In this document: positions 28,438-35,698 of the stretch, one piece after another
Layout: each line of letters starts with the position of its first letter
Numbering within the stretch: position 1 is the stretch's first letter
Source: Candidatus Polarisedimenticolaceae bacterium
Lineage (GTDB): Bacteria > Acidobacteriota > Polarisedimenticolia > Polarisedimenticolales > DASRJG01
DNA: 64,000 nt
Direction: 5' to 3'
Assembly (NCBI GenBank): GCA_036275915.1
Contig: DASUCV010000002.1
Span: 213,465-277,464, forward strand
Translations under genes and position numbers: made by a program
The notes under the pieces: generated by a model
What the model saw: only the letters and a program-made list of their open reading frames with translations
Databases searched by the model: none
Told to the model about the DNA's origin: nothing

Positions 28438-29562
28438 GTGGCGGCAGACGCGTTGACGCCCGCGCCGAGCGCGGCCCGTGCCCTGCTGGGCGCGCTGGCC
28501 GACGTGGCGGCGGGAGGTGCGTCCTCCGCTTCCGCACCACCGGGCATCGCCGCTTGGCTGGCCGCGCACGACCTGGCCGCGCTCGGGCGCGCCGCCTTCG
28601 GCCCGGGCGATCCGGTGCTGGCCTCGGCCCTCGCGGCGGAGGCGCTCGGCGCCGCGGCGTCGAACGCGGTTCACCTCGCGACCGCACGGACGATCGAGGG
28701 GCAATTCGAGGCGGATGGGATCGGCATGGTCCTGCTCAAGGGCGCGGCGATCGCGCCGTCGGCGTACGCGGACGCGTCCTTGCGTCCGATGACGGACGTC
28801 GACGTGTGGGTGCGCGACGACGAGATGTCCCGGGCCGTTTCCGCGCTCGGCACGCTGGGGTTCCGGCAGGTCGCCGGGCTCGAGAGCCGCCCGCCGGCGC
28901 TCCAGCGGCGATCCGGAGGCGAGCTGGTCTTCCGGGCCGAGCGCGGTCCCGGTCTCGTCGAGCTGCACTTCTCCCCGTTCCCCGGCTGGTGGATCGCACG
29001 CACCGCATCGCCCGATCTCGAGGGGCTCTGGTCTCGCAGCGTTCCCGTCGGTGCCGGGCGCCATGCGCGGCGTCTCGCCGCGGACGACGCCTGCCTGCAG
29101 ACCGCCTTTCACGTCGTCGTCAATCAGTTCGGCCAGGCGCCGCTGCGCGGTCTCATGGATCTCGCCGTCCTCGCGCGCGCGTTCTCGATCGACTGGAGCG
29201 CGGTCGTGGCGCGCGCGCGCGCCTATCGCCTCACGCACGCGACCTGGATTGCGCTCGACATCGCCGAGCGCCTGATCGGCGTTCCCGGCGCGGCCGCCGC
29301 GATCGCGGCGCTCCGGCCGCCGCGGCCGCGGCGGATCGCCCTTCGTGCTTTCGCGACGCCTCGATCGGTGCTCGCACGCCGCGATCTCACGCGGGCCTCT
29401 CGCCGGCATCCCTTCATGCTCGTGCTCGTCGAACGCCGCCGCGACGCCGCGCGCCTCGTCGGGCGGACGGTCTGGCCGGAATCGTGGTGGATCGAGGCTC
29501 GGCACGGGCATGCCTCACGCCGTCTCCGGCACCTGGGCGGCCTCCTCCGTGGCGAGGTCTGA
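28438..29562 (+). CDS. lasso-cluster nucleotidyltransferase family protein (PF14907-like)
   Basis: The 374-residue protein has the core of the NTP_transf_5 family, VLLKGAAIAPSAYADASLRPMTDVDVWV, written here as two motifs: LLKGAAIAPSAY and LRPMTDVDVWV. The DxD in the latter binds the metal-nucleotide. Members recur in lasso-peptide clusters beside a kinase and are thought to modify the peptide, in one studied case adding sugar to a phosphorylated C-terminus. The start is GTG with no strong ribosome site. The B1 gene begins 4 nt after its stop. It is the first gene of the cluster. Confidence 0.85.
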   Translation: MAADALTPAPSAARALLGALADVAAGGASSASAPPGIAAWLAAHDLAALGRAAFGPGDPVLASALAAEALGAAASNAVHLATARTIEGQFEADGIGMVLLKGAAIAPSAYADASLRPMTDVDVWVRDDEMSRAVSALGTLGFRQVAGLESRPPALQRRSGGELVFRAERGPGLVELHFSPFPGWWIARTASPDLEGLWSRSVPVGAGRHARRLAADDACLQTAFHVVVNQFGQAPLRGLMDLAVLARAFSIDWSAVVARARAYRLTHATWIALDIAERLIGVPGAAAAIAALRPPRPRRIALRAFATPRSVLARRDLTRASRRHPFMLVLVERRRDAARLVGRTVWPESWWIEARHGHASRRLRHLGGLLRGEV

Positions 29563-29566
29563 CCGC

Positions 29567-29851
29567 GTGGAGAACATTCTCGGGATGCGGGCGGTCGCCG
29601 CCGAGCGCGTCCTCGTCAAGGAGGTCGGCGATGAAGCGGTCCTCCTCGACCTCGACACGGAAACCTACTTCGGCCTCAACGCCGCGGGCGCGCGGATCTT
29701 CACCGCCGTCACGGCGGCGCGGACGATCGGCGACGCCCTGGCCGGACTCGCCGGCGCATTCGATGCGGATCCGGCCGTCGTGCGCGACGATGCGATCGAT
29801 CTCGTCCGCGCGCTCGCCCTGCGTAAGCTCCTCCGTCTCGTCGATGCGTAG
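29567..29851 (+). CDS. lasso peptide B1 protein (PqqD-like RiPP recognition element)
   Basis: The 94-residue protein is a PqqD-family domain: AVLLDLDTETYFGLNAAGARIF and then a helical C-terminus. In lasso systems this B1 protein binds the precursor's leader (YxxPxLxxYG) and hands it to the B2 protease. I chose GTG 29567, just after the upstream stop. An ATG at 29585 would give 88 residues, and a GTG at 29549 would overlap the nucleotidyltransferase. It overlaps the B2 gene by 8 bp. Confidence 0.88.
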   Translation: MENILGMRAVAAERVLVKEVGDEAVLLDLDTETYFGLNAAGARIFTAVTAARTIGDALAGLAGAFDADPAVVRDDAIDLVRALALRKLLRLVDA

Positions 29852-30272
29852 CCTGCGCACGCTCGCGGCCGCGCTCCTCTTGACGCCGCTCGTCGCCGGC
29901 GCGCTGCGCGCCTTCGGGTTCCGTCGCACGCAGGAGTGGATGGCGCGCCGGCCTTCGACGCCGCCTCCCGGCCCCGGCGGGGAGACCGCCGCGGCGCGCG
30001 CACGCGAGGTCGCGCGAGCCGCCGGGCTCGCCGGCGCCCACGGACCGGTGCCTGCGAGCTGCCTGCGGCGCGCGCTCACCGCGTGGTGGCTCCTCCGCCG
30101 TGAAGGGATCCCGGTCACGATCCGCATCGGTGTCCGCCGCGAAGAAAGCGCCCTCGCGGCGCACGCCTGGATCGAGCACGACGGCGTCCCCATCGGCGAC
30201 CTGCCGTCGGTCGTCGCGGGTTACGCTCCGTTCGACGCCGACTTCGCCCGGGTGCCGGACACACGTCCTTGA
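29844..30272 (+). CDS. lasso peptide B2 protein (transglutaminase-like leader peptidase)
   Basis: This 142-residue cysteine protease removes the leader from the lasso precursor. It starts with a hydrophobic helix (RTLAAALLLTPLVAGAL) common in split B2 proteins. The papain/transglutaminase-like triad follows: Cys in VPASCLRRALTAWWLLRREG, His in AAHAWIEHDG and Asp in GDLPSV. The family's closing YAPFD is also present. The ATG at 29844 lies within B1's last codons. Its TGA overlaps a TTG that opens the C gene (TTGA). B1 and B2 are separate genes, as in many Gram-positive and acidobacterial clusters. Confidence 0.9.
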   Translation: MRSLRTLAAALLLTPLVAGALRAFGFRRTQEWMARRPSTPPPGPGGETAAARAREVARAAGLAGAHGPVPASCLRRALTAWWLLRREGIPVTIRIGVRREESALAAHAWIEHDGVPIGDLPSVVAGYAPFDADFARVPDTRP

Positions 30273-31915
30273 CGATCGCGGAGAGGGCGTACGCGCGATG
30301 GGGCGAGGAGTGCGTCGAGCATCTCGACGGCGACTTCGCCGTCGTGGTGTCGGAACCGCACCGAGGCCGCACGTTCGCCGCGCGCGATCCGTTCGGGAGC
30401 AAGCCGCTCTTCTACCGCGTCTCCGCCGGCGGGATCGCGGTCGCCTCCTCCCCCGAAGCGGTCGCCGCGCAGGACGGCCTTCCGCTGACCGTCTCCGAAC
30501 GGCGCATCGCCGACGTGCTGGTCGGCGCGCTCGAATGCGGCGACACGACGAGCACGCTCTTCACCGACGTCCTCCGGCTGCCCCCGGGGCATTCCCTCGT
30601 CTTCGAGCGCGGCCGGCTCGGCGTCCGGCGCTGGTGGTCGGCCGATGCGATCGGTCCGGGAGCGGCCCGGAGCGACGCGGAGCACGAGGAGGAGTTCCGG
30701 GCGCTCTTCCGCGACGCGGTGCGCCGGCGCCTGAACGGGAAGGCGGCGGTCCTGCTGTCGGGCGGGCTCGACTCCTCGGCGATCGCCGGTCTCGCGCGCC
30801 GGCCCGGCGAGATCGTGACGACCTTCTCGGCGACGTCGGATGCTCCCGGCTGCGAGGAGACGGGCGCGATCCGCACGATGCTCTCGCTTCCCGGACTCGA
30901 CGGCACCTGCGTGACGCTGCGGGAGGTCGCCAAGCCAAAGGACGTGCTGCGTCGCCTTCTCTTCGATCCCCAAGATCCGTTCGACGCGACGATGGTGATC
31001 CCGGCGCTCCTCTACGACGAGGCGCGCCGTCGCGGGCTCGACGCGGTCCTGGACGGCGTCGACGGCGACGCGGTCGCGTCGATCGAGCCCTACATCGTCA
31101 CGAACCTGCTCGCGCAGCGTTCGTATGCCGCCGCCTGGCGCGAGGCGCGCGGACTCGGGAGGTTCTACGGTGGCGGCACCCTGCGCATCGCCGCGGAGGC
31201 CGCGGTACGCGTGTGGGCACCTTCCGGCCTTTGGAGATGGCGACGGCCGCTCCGCATCGCGAACGCCCTGGAGGGGTCGCTCCTCTCGGACGACCTGGCG
31301 CGCGCCGCGGAAGTCGGCCCGCGCCTCGAGCATCTGTGGGCGATCCGGTCCCGTGGAGGCCACGACCCGAGACGCCGCCATGCGATCGAGGTCGGCCACC
31401 CTCAGATCCCGGCGGCGCTCGAGCGTTATCACCGCGTCGCCGCATCGGCCGGGATCGAAGCGCGGCATCCGTTCCTCGACCGGCGCCTCGTGGAATGGAG
31501 CCTCTCCATTCCCTGGGACCTGAAGCTCCGCGACGGATGGTCGAAATGGATCGTGCGCCGGGCTCTTCGCGACGTCGTGCCCGACGCGATCCGGTGGCGC
31601 CGTGGCCGGTTCGTGCGATTGGGGCCGCAATACCTGAGCGCCGCCGTCGCAGTGTTCCGCCCGGAGCTCGACGCCGAGGTCGCCTCGGGGCTCTCCGACC
31701 TCGCTCCCTACGTCGACCGCAAGCGTCTCGCCGAGGCGGCGGTGCGGTTCCGTGCGGGCGACGCCGAGGCCGGTGAGAGGATCTGGCAGGCGGTCGCTCT
31801 GAACTCCTGGCTGCGCAAAGCTCGCGCAAGAAGGTATGATCCGCCCGAGCGCGCGAACGGCCCGGCCGCTGATCACGCCTTCTCCACGTCCGGAGAGGCG
31901 GTCATTCCTCATTAA
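30269..31915 (+). CDS. lasso peptide cyclase, asparagine-synthetase-like (C protein)
   Basis: The 548-residue enzyme should adenylate the side chain of the ring Glu and close the isopeptide bond to Gly1. It has the PP-loop ATP site LLSGGLDSS, then the synthetase-domain text ATSDAPGCEETGAI, DGVDGDAV, EARHPFLDRRLVEWSLSIP. The remains of the glutaminase-like domain are HLDGDFAVVV and DPFGSKPLFYR. The protein starts at a TTG overlapping the B2 stop, and the first 60 or so residues of a usual Asn-synthetase fold, including the N-terminal Cys, are absent. Loss of the Cys is normal for lasso cyclases; loss of the whole first strand set is odd. Confidence 0.88.
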   Translation: MTIAERAYARWGEECVEHLDGDFAVVVSEPHRGRTFAARDPFGSKPLFYRVSAGGIAVASSPEAVAAQDGLPLTVSERRIADVLVGALECGDTTSTLFTDVLRLPPGHSLVFERGRLGVRRWWSADAIGPGAARSDAEHEEEFRALFRDAVRRRLNGKAAVLLSGGLDSSAIAGLARRPGEIVTTFSATSDAPGCEETGAIRTMLSLPGLDGTCVTLREVAKPKDVLRRLLFDPQDPFDATMVIPALLYDEARRRGLDAVLDGVDGDAVASIEPYIVTNLLAQRSYAAAWREARGLGRFYGGGTLRIAAEAAVRVWAPSGLWRWRRPLRIANALEGSLLSDDLARAAEVGPRLEHLWAIRSRGGHDPRRRHAIEVGHPQIPAALERYHRVAASAGIEARHPFLDRRLVEWSLSIPWDLKLRDGWSKWIVRRALRDVVPDAIRWRRGRFVRLGPQYLSAAVAVFRPELDAEVASGLSDLAPYVDRKRLAEAAVRFRAGDAEAGERIWQAVALNSWLRKARARRYDPPERANGPAADHAFSTSGEAVIPH

Positions 31916-31927
31916 GGGGTGGACACG

Positions 31928-32062
31928 ATGAGCCAGGAACCGTCCGCGAAGAAGCCTTACCAGGCGCCGCGACTTACCGAGTACGGCAAGCTCGCCGACC
32001 TCACGACCGGCGGGACCGGGAAAGCCAACGAGGGATCGAGCGGCCAGCGTCCCCGCCCCTGA
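31928..32062 (+). CDS. lasso peptide precursor (A), 44 residues
   Basis: The small frame begins MSQEPSAKKP and has the lasso leader motif YQAPRLTEYGKLADLTT (YxxPxL...G...T). The Thr at -2 marks cleavage before GGTGKANEGSSGQRPRP (residues 28-44). By the G1-to-acid rule the ring is Gly1-Glu8, giving a ring GGTGKANE like the GGAGHVPE of microcin J25, and a 9-residue tail. If cleavage is one residue later the ring would be 7 residues. GGGG lies 8 nt before the ATG. It sits 12 nt after the cyclase and 4 nt before the kinase. Antimicrobial or other activity is unknown. Confidence 0.88.
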   Translation: MSQEPSAKKPYQAPRLTEYGKLADLTTGGTGKANEGSSGQRPRP

Positions 32063-32066
32063 CCCG

Positions 32067-32978
32067 ATGAGCTATCGCTTCGGGGATCTCATCCTCGCGA
32101 GCGAGTTCCCCTGCACGCAGCTTCCGGCAGTGGACGCCGCGCCAGACTGCACCTTCGTGCTCCGTAGGGGACGGGCATGGAGGCCGCATTGGGAGCAGGC
32201 GTGGCCCGCCGTGGGGGGCGAGGTCGCGCTCGTCGGTGCCCGCGAGGGCGATGCCTATCGGCTCGGTGTCCCCGGCGTGGCCGTCTTCTCGATCGATGCG
32301 ACCGCGACGCGGATCGCAGGCGCGGCGGAGGGAGATGCGTCCGCCGAGACGATCGAGCACCTGCTCGTCGATCAGGTGCTGCCGCGCCTCCTCGCGCATC
32401 GAGGGCGCCTCGTCCTCCACGCGGGGGGCGTGCTCACTCCGTTCGGTGCGGTCGCCTTCATCGGCGAATCGGGAATGGGGAAGTCGACACTTTGCTCGGC
32501 GCTCGCCCGCGCCGGCCATCGTGTCCTCGGCGACGATGGTCTCGTCGTGCGGCCGCGGCCTGACGGAGCGCCCGACGTCCTGGCGACCTATCCGGGTCTC
32601 CGCCTCCTCCCGGAATCGCTCCATGAGCTCCACGGCGCCGATGTCCCGACGACACCCGTGGCGTCGGGCCGGCCGAAGCGCCGCGTTGCGATCGGGGGCG
32701 GTGCGGGTCCTGCGCCGCTTCGCGCGATCTACGCGCTCGCCGAGTCGCGCGACGTCCAGATCCACCACGTGCGCGGGGTGGACGCGATCATGACCCTCGT
32801 CACGTCGTCGTTCCATCTCCACTGGAACGATCCGGTGCGCTCGCGCGACCATTTCGAGCGCGTGGCGGCGACCGTGCACGAGGTGCCCGTGAGACGCCTC
32901 GGCTACCCGCGCGATTTCGCGGCGCTGCCCCGCGTCGTCTCCGCCGTCATCGAGGACCTGGCCGCCGCGGCGGCGTAA
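32067..32978 (+). CDS. lasso-cluster HPr-kinase-like protein
   Basis: The 303-residue protein has the HPr kinase/phosphorylase C-terminal fold: VLHAGGV, then the Walker A loop GESGMGKSTL, then HRVLGDDGLVV. Proteins of this kind occur in lasso clusters and phosphorylate the precursor, usually on a C-terminal Ser hydroxyl. This precursor ends in Pro, with Ser only at core positions 10 and 11, so the target residue is unclear. The ATG lies 4 nt after the precursor stop. The HPr-binding features of true PTS kinases were not seen. Confidence 0.87.
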   Translation: MSYRFGDLILASEFPCTQLPAVDAAPDCTFVLRRGRAWRPHWEQAWPAVGGEVALVGAREGDAYRLGVPGVAVFSIDATATRIAGAAEGDASAETIEHLLVDQVLPRLLAHRGRLVLHAGGVLTPFGAVAFIGESGMGKSTLCSALARAGHRVLGDDGLVVRPRPDGAPDVLATYPGLRLLPESLHELHGADVPTTPVASGRPKRRVAIGGGAGPAPLRAIYALAESRDVQIHHVRGVDAIMTLVTSSFHLHWNDPVRSRDHFERVAATVHEVPVRRLGYPRDFAALPRVVSAVIEDLAAAAA

Positions 32979-32990
32979 GATCCTCTTCTC

Positions 32991-33947
32991 GTGACAAGAA
33001 CCGGGCTCATCGCGGCTGCCGTGGCCGTCGCTCTCGCGGCGCCGGCCCACGCGTGGGGCCCGCTCGGCCACCGCATCGTCGCCGAGTCGGCCGCGCTCCT
33101 CGTCCAGGACGATCTGCCGGAGACATGGGGCCCGCTCCTCGCGCGCCACCGGTTCGCTCTCGGCATCTACGCGTTCGTTCCCGACTCCCGCTTCCGCCAC
33201 ACCGACGGGCGCGGCGGCAAGCTCGAGGGGCCGACGCACTACGTCAACCTCGACGCGCCGCATTGCGCCCCGCGTGGTTCGGTGGACCGCCGCGTCGCGC
33301 AGTTCGCCGCCAGGGCCGGGGCCGATCTCCATCCGGTGACGAAGCCGGTCGGCGGGTACGTCGCCGGTGCTACGGCGGACGGTGATGTCCGCAGGATCTA
33401 CCTCGGCCTGCTCGATCTCGGCCTCATGGCCCATTACTCCGGCGATGCCTCGATGCCGTACCACGCCGCGGCCGACTCGAACGGCTTCGCCGCGGGCGAG
33501 GGTGGGATCCACTACTACTTCGAGAACGATTGCGTCGATGCCTTCGAGCCCGGCCTCGCGGAGGAAGTCCTCGCCGTCGCACGCGAGAAGCGCTCCGCCT
33601 GGACCGCGGCATGGTCGGCCGCCGGCACCACGCCCGAGGCGCTCGTCGGCGCCGTCTTGAAGGACAGCCTCGCCGCCGTCGCGAAGGTGTCGGAGATCGA
33701 CAAGCGCGATGCGGTCATCACGCCGTCGCGGCCGGGCGGGAAAACTCCTGCCGTGCGCAAGCCGCCCGTCGAGGGGTGCCGTTCGCTGCGGCCGATCGTC
33801 GTCGAGCGGCTCGCCAAGGGCGCGGTGCTCACCGCGATCATCTGGGAGAGCGTGCTGCCGCGCACCGGTGTCGACTTCAAGGGCGCGTCGTCGCTCCTCT
33901 TCTCCGACCTCGTCTCCGATCCCGCCTACGTTCCCCCGGACTACTGA
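32991..33947 (+). CDS. secreted S1/P1-nuclease-fold (phospholipase C-like) zinc protein
   Basis: A GTG start gives 318 residues with a signal peptide ending APAHA and mature N-terminus WGPLGHRIVAESA. The Trp and His placed like this are zinc ligands in S1/P1 nucleases and zinc phospholipases C. HYSGDASMPYHAAAD adds the HxxxD type ligands. Substrate (nucleic acid or phospholipid) cannot be separated. It lies 12 nt after the kinase with no terminator between, so it may belong to the lasso transcript. A 25-bp inverted repeat begins 2 nt after its stop. Confidence 0.82.
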   Translation: MTRTGLIAAAVAVALAAPAHAWGPLGHRIVAESAALLVQDDLPETWGPLLARHRFALGIYAFVPDSRFRHTDGRGGKLEGPTHYVNLDAPHCAPRGSVDRRVAQFAARAGADLHPVTKPVGGYVAGATADGDVRRIYLGLLDLGLMAHYSGDASMPYHAAADSNGFAAGEGGIHYYFENDCVDAFEPGLAEEVLAVAREKRSAWTAAWSAAGTTPEALVGAVLKDSLAAVAKVSEIDKRDAVITPSRPGGKTPAVRKPPVEGCRSLRPIVVERLAKGAVLTAIIWESVLPRTGVDFKGASSLLFSDLVSDPAYVPPDY

Positions 33948-33948
33948 C

Positions 33949-34003
33949 AGAGGGGACAGCTTCCGAAACTCACTTTGGGTGAGTTTCGGAAGCTGTCCCC
34001 TCT
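33949..34003. repeat. perfect 25-bp inverted repeat (GGGGACAG family), likely bidirectional terminator
   Basis: Arms 33949-33973 and 33979-34003 are perfect complements around a 5-nt loop (TTTGG). The outer part reads AGAGGGGACAGCTTCCG and the plus strand continues into a T-rich tail (TCTTCTTTC). The element begins 2 nt after the plus-strand stop and supplies the last codons and stop of the minus-strand cytochrome. A related element lies at 40858-40962. It looks like a mobile REP-type palindrome that now ends both transcripts. Confidence 0.85.
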
Positions 34004-35022
34004 TCTTTCATGTCGACGATCCAGCGGGAGAAGAGATCGACCGCGTCGCGGTCGACGACGGCGGTGCCGAGCGGAGGCATCTGGCTCGACGGCCGCCGCG
34101 AGCTCATCCGGTAGATGACCGCGCTCAGGTCGGGCCGCCCGGGGGCGATGCGCCGCGTCAGCTCGCCGGCGTCGGGGACGATGAAGTCGCCGGGCACGCC
34201 CATGGTCGTCGCCAGCGCGCGTGACCCGGCGCTCTCGTGGGCCAGCACCATGCCGAGTCCGGCGAGAGGCCCGCGGCCGTTGTGACAGTGCCCGCAGTTC
34301 GCCGACAGATAGCCGAGCGCCGCGCGCTCGACGGGGCTCGACGCCTTGATCGCCGGCGGATCGTCGACCCAATCGCCGCGCCGCGGAGAGACCAGCTCGA
34401 ACGTATCGAGCGTCTTTAGCGTGACCATCCCCGGCTTGAGCGCCTGCGCGTGCGGCGCCAATGGGTCGCGATCGTCCGAGAGCTGGAGCATCGAGAAGCC
34501 GAGGATCGGCGACGCGCTCGAGCCGTGGCAGCTCAGGCAATCGGTGCGCGACGGGATCGAGTGACGGACACCGGGAGCGATCGCCGCGTGCTGCGGCAGC
34601 CCTTCGGCCGGCGCCAGGTAGGCCTCGGTCTGCTCGTCGTTCCACGCGTACGACGCGAAGATCCAATCGGTCTCGGTGACGCGCCAGATGAAGCGCGTTT
34701 CGACCTTGCGCCCTGCGAACGCGAACTCCTTCCAGAACCTGGTGCCGACGGGAAAGCCCCATGCATCCGGGTCCGAGACGTCGATCGTGGTGCCGTCCGG
34801 AATCCGGATCCACCGCGCTTTCGCGGCACCGTCGGTCCACAGCGGGTACTGCGGCTCGTACGGGAGGTTCCAGACGTCGATCTTCCCGCTCGCGATGTCG
34901 AGGTAGAGCCCGGTCTCCGAGAGCCGCTCGGGGGCGCGGGGGACGCCCTCGGCCTCGGCACCTCTCGCCGCGGCGGCGAGGACCGCCGCCACGACGAGAC
35001 ACCGGACGACCCTGCGGCTCAT
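33970..35022 (-). CDS. periplasmic diheme c-type cytochrome (SO_0930-like)
   Basis: The 350-residue protein has a signal peptide (AAAARGAEAE) and two haem c sites: CLSCH (162-166) and CGHCH (243-247). The text around them (GFPVGTRFWKEFAF, SRTDCLSCHGS, LGYLSANCGHCHNGRGP, SQMPPLGTAVVD) matches the family of proteins related to Shewanella SO_0930. It probably handles periplasmic electrons. The ATG at 35022 follows AGAAGG. The cytochrome gene upstream ends 13 nt away, so they form an operon. The last residues (GTASETHPK) come from the inverted repeat and are unlikely to be ancestral. Confidence 0.88.
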   Translation of the reverse strand: MSRRVVRCLVVAAVLAAAARGAEAEGVPRAPERLSETGLYLDIASGKIDVWNLPYEPQYPLWTDGAAKARWIRIPDGTTIDVSDPDAWGFPVGTRFWKEFAFAGRKVETRFIWRVTETDWIFASYAWNDEQTEAYLAPAEGLPQHAAIAPGVRHSIPSRTDCLSCHGSSASPILGFSMLQLSDDRDPLAPHAQALKPGMVTLKTLDTFELVSPRRGDWVDDPPAIKASSPVERAALGYLSANCGHCHNGRGPLAGLGMVLAHESAGSRALATTMGVPGDFIVPDAGELTRRIAPGRPDLSAVIYRMSSRRPSSQMPPLGTAVVDRDAVDLFSRWIVDMKEEGTASETHPK

Positions 35023-35035
35023 CGACGGCCTTCTC

Positions 35036-35584
35036 TCAGTGCGCCTGCGGCGGATCGACCGGTTGCGGGACCTTGTTCTTGACCGGTGGGATCGACTGCA
35101 GGTAGGCGAAGATCGCCTCGAGGTCGTCGTCGGTCGCCTTCCCGTACATCGGCCAGGGCATCGGCGGGAGAACCGGCCGCCCGATCCCCTGGTGGCGCCC
35201 GGTGCGCAGCGTGTCGAGGAACATCTTCTCGGTCCACTTGCCGAGGCCGGTCTCGGGATCGGGGGTGAGGTTCGCGGTGAAGCTCGTGCCCCACGGGCCG
35301 GAGAACGCGGTGTTCGTCACCGCTCCCGCCCATCCCCACGGGCCCGCGGGGAGGGCCGGGGCCGGCGGCATCTCGAGCTCTTGGGGGTGGCCGCTGAGCA
35401 TCCGGCTCATGTCGGGCTCGGGTCCGCTCCCGCCCATCTTGAACGGCGTGTGGCAATCGTTGCAGACCATGATCCGGACGAGGTAGGCGCCGCGGGCGAC
35501 GCGGTCGGCGGGGGCGCCCTCGGCCATCGCAGGGATCGGCGCGATCGTGGCGGCGGCGAGAATCAACGCGGTCACTGATCTCAT
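35036..35584 (-). CDS. c-type cytochrome
   Basis: This 182-residue secreted monohaem cytochrome has a signal peptide ending PAMA and a haem site CNDCH at residues 41-45 in the context RGAYLVRIMVCNDCHTP. Similar text occurs in cytochromes linked to periplasmic dehydrogenases. The later PMPWPMYGKATDDDLEAIFAYLQSIPP contains the likely Met ligand and final helix. It is first in a two-gene cytochrome operon. Its ribosome site (AAAGGAG) is partly covered by a hairpin. Confidence 0.9.
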   Translation of the reverse strand: MRSVTALILAAATIAPIPAMAEGAPADRVARGAYLVRIMVCNDCHTPFKMGGSGPEPDMSRMLSGHPQELEMPPAPALPAGPWGWAGAVTNTAFSGPWGTSFTANLTPDPETGLGKWTEKMFLDTLRTGRHQGIGRPVLPPMPWPMYGKATDDDLEAIFAYLQSIPPVKNKVPQPVDPPQAH

Positions 35585-35593
35585 CGGCTTCTC

Positions 35594-35613
35594 CTTTCGT
35601 TCGACAACGAAAG
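35594..35613 (-). promoter_or_regulatory. 8-bp palindrome touching the cytochrome ribosome site
   Basis: CTTTCGTT and AACGAAAG form a perfect 8-bp stem with a CGAC loop. On the minus strand its second arm runs straight into GAG, so the AAAGGAG ribosome site of the cytochrome gene lies half inside the stem. It could mask translation or be a repressor operator. The rest of the 114-nt divergent gap is AT-rich around 35650-35680, with a loose TTAAAC-17-TAACTT pair for the plus-strand gene. Confidence 0.35.
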
Positions 35614-35698
35614 TACCCGCCGGAGGAGTTGCCGATTGCTCAGTGATCCTTAAACTCTTCCTAAGAATTTCCTAACTTGCTAAGGTGTCGCGGCGGCC

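Noticed and set aside
30100..31776. Alternative plus-strand frame through the lasso cyclase region
   Set aside because: It has no domain and very high Arg/Pro/Ala content; the cyclase frame contains SGGLDSS and family text.
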